NCBI GenBank assembly: GCA_006247105.1
Contig: CM016925.1
Coordinates: 930,001-994,000 of the forward strand
Source: Giardia muris
Taxonomy: Eukaryota > Fornicata > Diplomonadida > Hexamitidae
DNA length: 64,000 bases
Direction of reading: 5' to 3'
Shown: positions 32,929 through 41,800 of the stretch, one piece after another
How the letters are laid out: every line of letters begins with the position of its first letter
How positions within the stretch are numbered: the stretch's first letter is position 1
Notes under the pieces: model-generated
The model's input: only the letters and a program-made list of their open reading frames with translations
The model's database searches: none
What the model was told of the DNA's origin: nothing
Made by a program: the position numbers and the translations under genes

Positions 32929-33029
32929 TTTAATCGGCTGTGATGACTCCCCCTTTTTAGTCCTCTTCTCAAACCTATGCCAGTTGGTTCCTATGGCAAT
33001 CTACCAGTCTGCGTTGACAAGTAGATAAA

Positions 33030-34430
33030 ATGACTATAATCGGATTGGCTTTGTGCCTGACCCTTGTGGCCGCACGCTTCGTCGACCGCCATCGTGGCGC
33101 GCAGTCACGGCCGTACCTCTTTGAGACTCGCCTCGACCACTTCAACCCCTTCGATAGGCGGACTTTCAACCAACGCTATTACATCAACTCAGCTTTTGCT
33201 GCGAAAGATGCTCGGGTTGCCATCGTTGAGATCGGCGGCGAGAGTGAGATAACCTCGGCTCCTGGAGGGAGTCCTGAGAAGCCGGACATCCTAGGAGATA
33301 TTGCCAAGATGTATGGCGCTGTTATCTACGCTCTTGAACATCGCTTTTATGGGGCCTCCCATCCCTTCCCCGTGGGGAGCAAGTATGACACGTCGGCAGA
33401 GGCGTTAGAATATCTGACGAGTCGTCAAGCACAAGCAGACCTGCTTTTGTTCATTGCAGCAAGGGATAAGGAATTGTGTCAAGACCCTGAGTTTCTGGCA
33501 CAAGGGATGATAGGGAGGCTTTGTCTTCAATGGATCGTCGTTGGAGGCTCATATCCTGGTGCCGTCACAGGTTGGGTCTATCAACATTTCCCTCATATCT
33601 TTGCCGCTGGACTTTCAAGCTCGGGAGTTGTAGATGCAAAGTACCTTCTACCGGAATTCGATACCCATACTCTGACCGTCCCATATTCTCCATGTCGAGA
33701 AGCGCTATATCAGGCCCATCATGAACTTGAACGGATCGTTCGTGAAGGCGGACCATCAAACAAGGTTTATTCCACACTCGGGATTCGGTTAGACGCGGAT
33801 CAGGACGACGTCTTCTATTACTTGGCAGATACGATGCTGATGTGTTTCCAATACGGCCACATGAATCAATGCTGTGATGACTATTTGGTACCCGCTTGGA
33901 CCGAGCACAAAGACATCGTTGATGCCGCCTTGGATTATTTGCGAGAGGTGTCATCGTTCTCTTCGTACGATTCGAAGAACATTGGGATGACTGAGGTAGC
34001 TCATAATGATGCCTTTCGTCAATGGTGGTGGCAAACCTGTACGGAAGTTGCTTATTATCAACCGGCCCCAGCCTTCAATTCTCTTAGAGCTTCGTCCATC
34101 ACTGAGGAGTGGCACCTTCAAATGTGTTACAAAGTGTTTGATGGCCTTAGTATTGGCGACCCTACCCAACGGACGAACGAATACAATGGGGGAATGAATA
34201 TTGTCGCTGATGGGATCTTCTTCTCGAATTTCTGGCAAGATGTTTGGCATTACTGTGGATTGACTACGGCGGGCCAAGAGAATGTTGGGTTCATCACATG
34301 TAGGGATTGTGGACATTGTGTTGATCTTCATGCCCCAAGAAAGACAGATCCACCCGAACTCGGAGAACTTCGTGCTCGTATCAAGGACTTCATCGTTACC
34401 CGTGTTGATGAACTATTACTGCGAGAGTGA
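33030..34430 (+). CDS. Secreted serine peptidase, family S28 (PRCP/DPP7-like)
   Basis: A 466-residue enzyme with an N-terminal signal peptide (MTIIGLALCLTLVAA). The family entry 'LFETRLDHFNPFDRRTFNQR' is present. The nucleophile elbow GGSYPG places Ser174. FSNFWQDVW (398-406) corresponds to the family FSNGxLDPW and gives Asp404. GHCVDL gives His429, so the catalytic triad appears complete. S28 enzymes remove residues at proline, as carboxypeptidase (PRCP) or dipeptidase (DPP7), in lysosomes or outside the cell. In Giardia a vacuolar or secreted role in peptide feeding is likely but inferred. The change of the usual DPW to DVW near the active site is a small departure. Its stop overlaps a perfect AGTGAAT. 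Confidence 0.87.
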   Translation: MTIIGLALCLTLVAARFVDRHRGAQSRPYLFETRLDHFNPFDRRTFNQRYYINSAFAAKDARVAIVEIGGESEITSAPGGSPEKPDILGDIAKMYGAVIYALEHRFYGASHPFPVGSKYDTSAEALEYLTSRQAQADLLLFIAARDKELCQDPEFLAQGMIGRLCLQWIVVGGSYPGAVTGWVYQHFPHIFAAGLSSSGVVDAKYLLPEFDTHTLTVPYSPCREALYQAHHELERIVREGGPSNKVYSTLGIRLDADQDDVFYYLADTMLMCFQYGHMNQCCDDYLVPAWTEHKDIVDAALDYLREVSSFSSYDSKNIGMTEVAHNDAFRQWWWQTCTEVAYYQPAPAFNSLRASSITEEWHLQMCYKVFDGLSIGDPTQRTNEYNGGMNIVADGIFFSNFWQDVWHYCGLTTAGQENVGFITCRDCGHCVDLHAPRKTDPPELGELRARIKDFIVTRVDELLLRE

Positions 34431-34432
34431 AT
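34426..34432 (+). terminator. Poly(A) signal AGTGAAT overlapping stop codon
   Basis: An exact AGTRAAY match contains the TGA stop of the S28 peptidase gene (34428-34430). The opposite gene ends 14 bases further on. Confidence 0.6.
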
Positions 34433-34444
34433 TACCTCATGCTC

Positions 34445-35374
34445 CTACTCCCATGAGACGCTAGGGACCCGTTCTATCAGCTTATCAATCACGTCCATCC
34501 TACCAGTATGCTGTTTCAGCTGATCTTGAGTGATAAGACCACGAATGAACGCATCTATACGACTTACTGTTGAGGGTGGTAACCCAGTGAAATTGATGAC
34601 GAGATCTCCCTCCTCGTCCAAGGAGATCTTCTCTTTCTCGATCAAATACTTTTCTAACACATCCACTTGCTCCTCGGTTAGTATCTGTGCGAGATAGAAC
34701 AAGTCTTTAAGTTCTTTATTCCCAAGCGATGATGACATCCCTTCTGAGATCGTCCCTATCGCACATCTTGGAAAGACGTTCATTTCAAAAGCATCACGTG
34801 CATCAAGATAGCCGGAATCGCCAGTGGTATGATACGCAAGGAAATCCTTATGAACAGCATCTGTGAGCGTCCGAAACTCCTCATGTGTCAATGGGGCTCC
34901 AGCTGAGAAGAGGTACTCATATGCAGGTAATTCGGCCAGTGCCCTAAGAAAAACGGTGATAGCTGGCTCAATGATATCCAAAGGCATCTGGAAGGACGGA
35001 CCAAGAAGTTGATAATGACGGACCACAAGTCGGACGTCATAGAATAACGATCCCAAGTACACATACCGCTTCGAGAGAAGCTTCAAGCGGACATACCCTA
35101 GGTCGTATGGCGTCACTGGACAATCCTGTGGGTAATAGTCTCGGAGCACCGTCAAGTAGCTCTCCATATTATCACCTAGGAACCCAAGGTGCGGTAAGAC
35201 AGAAGCTAAAGGGATGTTTTGTTTGTCCCGAGAACTTTCCAGTGCCGCCAACTGGAGCGCCTTGCAAAGTCCGAAGACGGCAGCATCTCCTCGGATCAAC
35301 GCCCCGGTGACCGCACGGAGCCGCTCCGGCAGCCCCAACAGAGTTGGTGCCTCAATGCTCTCGGCTTCCACCAT
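34445..35374 (-). CDS. Hypothetical helical protein, 309 residues
   Basis: I do not recognise this protein. It is soluble and almost all helical, with Leu-rich amphipathic segments ('PAITVFLRALAELPAYEYL', 'ELKDLFYLAQILTEEQVDVL'). A short region 'EEFRTLTDAVHKDFLAY' could be a protein-interaction helix. There is no signal, coiled coil of note or cysteine motif. It is convergent with the S28 gene (14 bases) and divergent from ribosomal protein L12 (50 bases). The TAG stop is confirmed in frame. Confidence 0.6.
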   Translation of the reverse strand: MVEAESIEAPTLLGLPERLRAVTGALIRGDAAVFGLCKALQLAALESSRDKQNIPLASVLPHLGFLGDNMESYLTVLRDYYPQDCPVTPYDLGYVRLKLLSKRYVYLGSLFYDVRLVVRHYQLLGPSFQMPLDIIEPAITVFLRALAELPAYEYLFSAGAPLTHEEFRTLTDAVHKDFLAYHTTGDSGYLDARDAFEMNVFPRCAIGTISEGMSSSLGNKELKDLFYLAQILTEEQVDVLEKYLIEKEKISLDEEGDLVINFTGLPPSTVSRIDAFIRGLITQDQLKQHTGRMDVIDKLIERVPSVSWE

Positions 35375-35424
35375 ACCGTTTCGAAATAGATTTCATGGGC
35401 TATTTTGCAGCTTAGCTGAACGAG

Positions 35425-35970
35425 ATGCCACCCCGTGCTGACCCGAATGCCGAAGTCGTCCTCTTCCTGCGCGTGAAGGGTGGTATTGTCCCGGCTCCCA
35501 ACGCCATCGGGCCCAAGATTGGGCCCTATGGGCTTCCTCCCAAGGTTGTCGGCGAGAAGATCTTCGAGGCCACTCAGAACTTTAAGGGTATCCGCGTCAC
35601 GGTCCGCATCAACTCAAAGAATAGGCAGCCCACAGTCACGGTTGTCCCCACGGCCTCGTCCCTCCTCATTAAGGCGCTCGGAGAGGGCCCAAGGACTATC
35701 CCTAAGGGTCAGCCACTTCTTCATTCCGGTGCCGTGAAGTTCGATTCCGTCCTGGACATTGCAAAGCAGCTCCGCCCCGGGTCATACGCCCTCAAGTTCA
35801 AGGGCACGGTCTGCGAGGTCCTTGGGACCGCGCGCGCTGTCGGTTGCAAGATCGACTATCAGGGGACCGTCTACACTCCTGGGGAACTCACGGAGATGAT
35901 CAAGGCGGGCGAGGTCGAGATTCCGGACTATGATGTCCCTTACGATCTGGCTACTGCTGACTCTGAGTAA
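35425..35970 (+). CDS. RPL12: 60S ribosomal protein L12 (uL11 family)
   Basis: A 181-residue protein that is a clear member of the uL11 family. It starts with 'PNAEVVLFLRVKGG', then 'PNAIGPKIGPYGLPPKVVGE', the conserved N-terminal domain that binds 23S/28S rRNA at the GTPase centre. The C-terminal part 'SYALKFKGTVCEVLGTARAVG' with 'GCKID' matches the RNA-binding domain. Animal L12 is 165 residues; here the extra length is in the C-terminal tail (DYDVPYDLATADSE). It is used by elongation factors on the large subunit. GC-rich with strong codon bias, as expected for a ribosomal protein gene. The stop codon is embedded in AGTAAA. Confidence 0.96.
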   Translation: MPPRADPNAEVVLFLRVKGGIVPAPNAIGPKIGPYGLPPKVVGEKIFEATQNFKGIRVTVRINSKNRQPTVTVVPTASSLLIKALGEGPRTIPKGQPLLHSGAVKFDSVLDIAKQLRPGSYALKFKGTVCEVLGTARAVGCKIDYQGTVYTPGELTEMIKAGEVEIPDYDVPYDLATADSE

Positions 35971-35971
35971 A
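35966..35971 (+). terminator. Poly(A) signal AGTAAA overlapping stop codon
   Basis: The TAA stop of RPL12 (35968-35970) sits inside AGTAAA. The convergent gene's stop starts 13 bases further on. Confidence 0.6.
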
Positions 35972-35983
35972 GTCACAAGCAAT

Positions 35984-36958
35984 TTACACCTCTCCCGTAC
36001 CTGCCAACCTTGCACGGACGGACTCGACGCAGAACCGAAGGATATCTTCGGAAATTGGGTGTAGAAGTCGATCATATTGAATCGAGAGGAGTGGTTTGGA
36101 GTAGTATGCAAAATGAAGCCCGGCACTCGTTGGGATGAGTGTACGGACCTCCTCCTCCACGTCCTGGAAGCATGTCTGTGTTAATTGTTGAATTACATCT
36201 AACGAAGGACCAGGCCAAGCAGCAAACTTGTTAGGGTGTGTAACGTCATCCTCAAGGAACTCGGTAATCCCAAATGCCTCTAGAGTTGTAGCAAAGACGA
36301 GGTATGCAACCGAGTCTTTCGAAAGTGAAAGCAGCTTCTTCAAGAGTTGATCTTGAAGGCGTTTGATGATAGCCTCATAGAGAGATCTATCAATTACATT
36401 CCCTTTGAGGACGGAAAGGAAGGCTTGAGGACTGACGAGTTCAAGAAGGTTTGTCGCCGCATATTCCTGGAGTCTCTCCATACAACGTTCGCTTATCAGA
36501 TCGAACACTCCGGCACTGACATAGACCTCATTAAGGCTGGCTGTGATCTCGTTACGAGTACGTATTGAGATTCGTTGATAACCAAGTCTTGCGATGGCCT
36601 CCAAGCTTCCTTCAATGGCCGTCGCGAGGACCGTCGTCACACTTAACGAGATTGGTGCGGCGATACACCGAATGGAAGTTAGACTTAGGATAGCGATGAC
36701 GGCTTCATGCCTTTCCTTTTCGGTAGTGAGCGTTCCCATTTCCGTATAATGAGTCCGAACAATCACATCGGCTAGTCCTTGGTGCTCCACTTGCTCAACA
36801 CGTGGAGAGATGAGCTTTCTAATGACATCCTTCTGATCACCCATCGAACGTCGAGCCATTATGTATGCCCCATAGCCTATCCCGACTACCCCACCCCCGA
36901 TCAGGAGAGCCTTAAGTGTCGTCCCAAAGGCTCCTGCAGTACGACTTCTTCGTTGCAT
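35984..36958 (-). CDS. Single-span N-terminal membrane protein with helical domain, Pex3-like layout (tentative)
   Basis: A 324-residue protein. A basic N-terminus (MQRRSRTAG) precedes one hydrophobic span (~13-35, 'LKALLIGGGVVGIGYGAYIM') and a basic stop (ARR). The rest is a soluble all-helical domain. The layout, N-terminal anchor plus helical bundle with 'AILSLTSIRCIAAPISLSVTTVL' in the position where Pex3 has its conserved helices and a 'LTQTCFQDVEEEV' segment like 'VLNTCLNRGF', recalls peroxin Pex3. Giardia is considered to lack classic peroxisomes, so this is only a structural suggestion. It may instead be a mitosome outer-membrane or ER protein. The gene lies 26 bases past the stop of the papain-type protease on the same strand. 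Confidence 0.6.
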   Translation of the reverse strand: MQRRSRTAGAFGTTLKALLIGGGVVGIGYGAYIMARRSMGDQKDVIRKLISPRVEQVEHQGLADVIVRTHYTEMGTLTTEKERHEAVIAILSLTSIRCIAAPISLSVTTVLATAIEGSLEAIARLGYQRISIRTRNEITASLNEVYVSAGVFDLISERCMERLQEYAATNLLELVSPQAFLSVLKGNVIDRSLYEAIIKRLQDQLLKKLLSLSKDSVAYLVFATTLEAFGITEFLEDDVTHPNKFAAWPGPSLDVIQQLTQTCFQDVEEEVRTLIPTSAGLHFAYYSKPLLSIQYDRLLHPISEDILRFCVESVRARLAGTGEV

Positions 36959-36984
36959 TCTTCTTCTGATTCAAATGAAGACTT

Positions 36985-38526
36985 TCATTTACGTTCACGC
37001 GTTGACCGACGACAGAGCAGCCCTATAATGAGACCAATGATAGTACCAATGAGAAGGATAGAACCTGTTACGATTAATGCAATTTGCCAAGTAGTAAGGC
37101 CTGTCATTGGGATGACATCTGATAGCTTGATCCCGGTAGGCGCATAGATTTGGTCATCAGAGGCATCATCATTACTGTTCCTTTTAGGAAGGGAATCATC
37201 AGTATCCATACCGTTCTTTCCACGAATGATCTTTGTCTCCCATTGCTCGCCATCAGAACTTTGATTCAGTGGTGGTATTGGCCGTTGATACACAGTCTGG
37301 TTCTTACTCAAGGGATAATGAGTAGGGAGTGCAGTGTATGCATAATTTTCAACACAAAAAGCATTGACACCTATAGGGACATAGAAGTTCCCATGGACGC
37401 CCCACTTCTCCCCCCATGAGTTTCGAAGCATCCAGACCTCGACGCCCTTGTAGTAACCGTATCCGACGTATACCACTTGGTGATCGGGTCGAACATCAAG
37501 ACATGGTTCCTTCAGGATCCCACCCCGATACTCATAGAATCGTTGACCCGCTTCCGGAGAAGATTGAGTATTGATCGTCGCCGCAACGGGGATCCCACGA
37601 GCGATGTAACTCTTGACGCGTCGAACAACGTCAACAGTCATACTTGGGGTTTTCCCTTGCGTGTCATGTAGTCGAATTAGAACGGTGGATAGGTTCGGAA
37701 GCGGTTGAAACGGTATAAGAAGTGGGTGAATGATGGCCAAAGGACGAAGAATTTCCTCGTACATCGGCGACCCTTCCGTGGAATAACTCTCATAAGGATA
37801 ATCACTCGTATTCTCAACGGTAAAGATCCGGTTACGGCAGTAGTCCTTGGCAACGAGGATGAAGTTCCCTCCAAGACAGAAGAGATTCGAATCTCTACCA
37901 AAGCTAGTGTTGAGGATGTACTGCACTGAGGCGTTGAACGATTGCTTCTTATATGAGTCAGATACGTTTTTGTCCGCTTTTAGCTCGTCCTGCGTCGTCC
38001 TAATCGCCGCCTCGGCTAGAATGGCAGTCCCACATGCCCAACAAGAACCACATCGTCCTTGGTTTCGCACAGTCCCAATCACTCCCATGGTATTCAGGTC
38101 TACAGTACGGATGCTATCAATATTGGAAATGGGTTGAAAGGGATCCGCTCCTGGACCACATGGGTCATCCTTCTTGAACATCTTCCTCATCTCCTTCGTT
38201 GATAGGTGGAAAAGACCCGTTGGTAGCTTCTCCTTATCGAAAAGTGACGTTAACCCAAATTCCGCATATCCATCCGACCAGGCTAACGCCTTCTCGAGGT
38301 CTTCGAGCGTCATATTGCATGTGAAGCCACGCTTTTGTAAGTTCTGAAGGAAGATATTGAAATCGTCCTGATTGTTAGCGGAACTCAGTTCAGAGATCGG
38401 CGTTACGTTGTAGTTATCGGGAAGAATGTAGTTGGCCATATAGGAGGTATATAAAGACGTGCATCGTTCATGTTCCTCATCGCTTAGATCGATAGTGAGA
38501 CAAATGGGGAATAGCAACAGAAACAT
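36985..38526 (-). CDS. Papain-family (C1) cysteine protease, membrane-anchored
   Basis: A 513-residue enzyme. The signal peptide is short (MFLLLFPICLTIDL). A ~135-residue propeptide is followed by the catalytic domain with oxyanion Gln156 and Cys162 in NQGRCGSCWACG, His in PDHQVVYVGYG and Asn in LRNSWGEKWG. The C-terminal extension has a hydrophobic segment (~480-505, 'WQIALIVTGSILLIGTIIGL') and a short basic cytosolic tail CRRSTRERK, so it is probably a type I membrane protein. Several N-glycosylation sequons are present. Giardia cathepsins act in vacuoles, encystation and excystation. The tail differs from the VSP tail CRGKA. Cathepsin B, C or L type is not settled; the propeptide is not typical of cathepsin L. 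Confidence 0.92.
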   Translation of the reverse strand: MFLLLFPICLTIDLSDEEHERCTSLYTSYMANYILPDNYNVTPISELSSANNQDDFNIFLQNLQKRGFTCNMTLEDLEKALAWSDGYAEFGLTSLFDKEKLPTGLFHLSTKEMRKMFKKDDPCGPGADPFQPISNIDSIRTVDLNTMGVIGTVRNQGRCGSCWACGTAILAEAAIRTTQDELKADKNVSDSYKKQSFNASVQYILNTSFGRDSNLFCLGGNFILVAKDYCRNRIFTVENTSDYPYESYSTEGSPMYEEILRPLAIIHPLLIPFQPLPNLSTVLIRLHDTQGKTPSMTVDVVRRVKSYIARGIPVAATINTQSSPEAGQRFYEYRGGILKEPCLDVRPDHQVVYVGYGYYKGVEVWMLRNSWGEKWGVHGNFYVPIGVNAFCVENYAYTALPTHYPLSKNQTVYQRPIPPLNQSSDGEQWETKIIRGKNGMDTDDSLPKRNSNDDASDDQIYAPTGIKLSDVIPMTGLTTWQIALIVTGSILLIGTIIGLIIGLLCRRSTRERK

Positions 38527-38844
38527 TTTTGCATCAATGCTTGTATCGAACCAGGAAAGCGGGTTGTGGTGTGTTTTTCTGGTCCAGTACTAGAGAAGGT
38601 GAGAGCATGAATCAGAAAGAAACTAGCGAGAAGTGACAATGAGTCTTCTCTTGAATTTAGAAGAATTCACCATTAGTAAATGATTATTGAGAAATGCCCG
38701 AATGACACCATAGCCTCCATGATTCATCACCACTTTCAAGAAGATGAGCCTTCAGTATGCCACCTTGTCTTTTTTCACCCTTTCTCTCCGACCTGGTTCA
38801 ATAGTACACAACAAGACCTTATAATGGAAGTTCACAAGAGGGAA
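38527..38844. other. 318-base non-coding stretch upstream of the protease gene
   Basis: No confident gene is seen. The minus strand reads gatgcaaaaATG into the protease start. On the plus strand AGTAAAT at 38675-38681 is an exact poly(A)-type motif with no known gene before it. A 61-codon frame (38680-38865, plus) begins right there with an A-rich start and overlaps the next gene by 21 bases; its product has no recognisable feature. An inverted repeat of 8 bases (GAACCAGG and CCTGGTTC) lies near the two ends. This could be promoter, UTR or a small RNA. Confidence 0.4.
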
Positions 38845-41800
38845 TCACTCGAGGTTCTTAACTGAGGCCGTGGGGAGTCCAAGATCATCGGGGAGGATCG
38901 TCATCGCAGATCTGATGGCTGTGATGACCTCGTCCTTCCGCTCGCCATTTCCAATGCTACAAGCGTAAGCGCATGCGTACGCGCCCACGGTATTCCCCTC
39001 ACGACGGCGTAGATTCGCCTCGAAGGGGGCAAGAAGTTGTACGCACTCCAAGTGGCCACAATAAGCCGCATACCATAAAGCGGTGGCGGAGCCACTATGC
39101 TCAAACTGCTTCGCTTCCGTCTCAAGAAGCTCCCGAACGCATGCGGCATGCCCCATATAGCTTGCGATGTGTAGAGCCGTGAAGCCTATGGCCCGCTCCG
39201 TTGAACCACCCTCGAGAGGGATAAGAATTCGCACGATATCCGGATGGTTACGGAGGGCGGCGATATGGATCGCACAAAGCCCTCGAAGCGTTGCCGAGAC
39301 ACACTTGAATGGGCTATCCACCGTCATCCGAGCCTCCTTCGTCATAAGAAGCTCAACCGCCTCCAAGAAACCGACATCGGCGGCACGTGCTAGTGCAGGC
39401 CATCCATTACAACGGGTCCCCGCATACCTTATGAGGACTCGAACGCCGTCAATATTCTTGTCCTGAACGGCCGCATGCAGGCCCTCAAGGTTGTTCGAGT
39501 AACGAGTGCTGAGGACCTTGAAGTGTCCATCGTCAAGTGTATGGATGACGTGGACCGGTCGCCCGGATGCATCCTTCAGGTTTCTTTCCACCTCTAGATG
39601 CTCCACCACGTCATAATGACCCTGGTTAGCGGCAAGCATGAACGCAGTATGCCCATGTGCAGATATCTTGCCAAGTTGTGACCGACTGTTCTTGATGATC
39701 CGTAGGACCTCTGCCTCATCTCCGAAGAAGGCAGCAAGCATAAGTTCGGTGAAACCTTGCTTTAAAAGGACTGTACGCTCACGTGGGACAAGAACGATGG
39801 CAATGGCCCTTCGACCCAAATCAAGCGCCAGCTCAGCGGCACAATATCCCTCATTTGATAGCTCACCACACCGATACAAGTATTTTCGGACGTCCGGGAG
39901 GTTGTTTGCCCGTACAGAAGCATGAAGGGCCGTCTCCCCGGCTGCATCCCTCAAGAGGTCAGCGGAGAGCTCTTGAAGCGTGAGTAAAGGCCGGTCCGTG
40001 AGGGACTGAGCAGCTCTACGAAGACAACTGATGGTATTATCGTCCCCCGTCCTGTCATCCTCGGCTAGGTCCTTAACGTCACGGGAGGAACGGAAATCGT
40101 CGTACTGCATGGCCTTCAGGAAAGAAAGCCTAGTATTGGCGTCCACCGTATCTGGAAACTCCTCCAAAGCCGAGAGGAGCGGAGCGAGATGGTACATCCG
40201 CTCGCAGACGACGAGCTCCCGCGCCGCCAATGCACAAGCGATGTCGTAGTTGTCTCCATCGATCGCATGGTTGGCGGCGTATTTGCCTTCATGATCACGT
40301 ATCCCTGTCTCCTGGCTCAAAAGACAGCACACATCCCTATGTCCTGCACGCGCCGCAAGCATGAGCGCGGTATAACCCTCTGTCGTCTGCTGTCTGACCT
40401 GAGAGAGATGCGTGAGAACGTCTTCGATCTTCCCAAGAGAGGCTGCAATCATTAATTCAGTAAAGCCGTCAGCGGCAAGCAAAGTATGCTCTCGCTTCAC
40501 CAGTCTGGCAGCGAGAGTGCTATTTCCGGCGAGAAGCGCGAACTTGGCAGCATACTGGTTCTTCTCACTCCGGATGCATGCTTCAACGTCGATGAGCGCG
40601 GTATCGATCTTGGAGGTGGGAGAACTCGTCTGCGCGACAATCATGAGCGCGGTGAGGCCCATGGAGTTTTGCTTCTTAGCAAGTCGCATGTGCTGACGCA
40701 CGTTTGCGACATCGTCTGCCATAGCTGCATGGTGTAGGGCGGTATTACCTTCGCTGTCCGCACGGGAAGCGGGTTGGATCAAATCGAGGACCTCCTGGAA
40801 ACCGATATCGAAGGCGACGAGCCACGCGGTCTTTCCGTCGCTGGCCTGAAGGTCCTTCTCCGCGAGTAGAAGCTCTACGCAGCGTCGAGAACGAGCCTGG
40901 CAGGCGCACATGAGGGCTGTGAGCCCATCGACGGTCTGCCAGCCGAGTTGATGCATGTTGCAGAACACGGCCTTCTCTTGACCCTGTTCTGCAGCGCGCA
41001 TCAGGGCTGTTGGAGTCTCGACGATCCGTGACCTTGGACTTCGGAACTTAACACCGACCTCGCATTGAACGCCTTCGTATGCCGAAAGGAGATCAGCAAT
41101 GTCGGAAAACCCAAGTCCTATGGCACAATTCAGGGCCGAGTACTTGTTAAGGTCTCGCGAATGCTCATACGGAGCTAACGCTGCAACCACGCTATACTGA
41201 TTCGCCTCTGCTGCATAGATCAGCGCGGTTTTTCCCTCCTGGGAGAGCATCCGAACTTCACCCTCGAGCAAATAAGGGATGACCTCGAGAGAGCCGGCCT
41301 GCGCGGCAAGCATGAGCGCTGTCATCCCTTTATCAGGTTCGGTCTTCTTTAGCTCGTCCAAGAAGCAGAAGACTGCAAGACGATCATTCCGGATCGCAGC
41401 TTGCATTAGATCTGTTTGCCCATTGAAGTTGGGCCCTTGTTTCTTGAGTCCCTCGAACGAAGTGAGGAAGCGTGCAATGCCCACATGGCCAGCATCAAGG
41501 GCAACATCAATCGCTAACTTTCCTGCCTGGTCGCCATTGATAATTCGCATCCCTGCCTCCTTGGGGGCAAGGATTCGAACCGCCTCGAAGTATCCATCGC
41601 CTGCGGCAATGATGAGCGCAGTCCGCCCAACTTCATCACACATCTGCGCCTGTGTACTACTCCAGTGCCAGATCCCCATGATGTTCCGTTCATAGACCGC
41701 ACGCATGAGGTTTGTCGTCCCATGGTCAATGAAGGGTGTCTGGTCTGTAGGTCGTTCAAATTCATCAAGGAGGGCGGCAATTTCGAGGTCTCCAGAGATT

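Noticed and set aside
33030..34430. Loss of the catalytic Asp in the S28 peptidase
   Set aside because: A first reading suggested NGxxDPW was missing, but FSNFWQDVW aligns with FSNGxLDPW and supplies Asp404, so the triad is intact.
38680..38865. 61-codon plus-strand ORF as a confident gene
   Set aside because: No recognisable feature and a 21-base overlap with the next gene; kept only as a low-interest finding.
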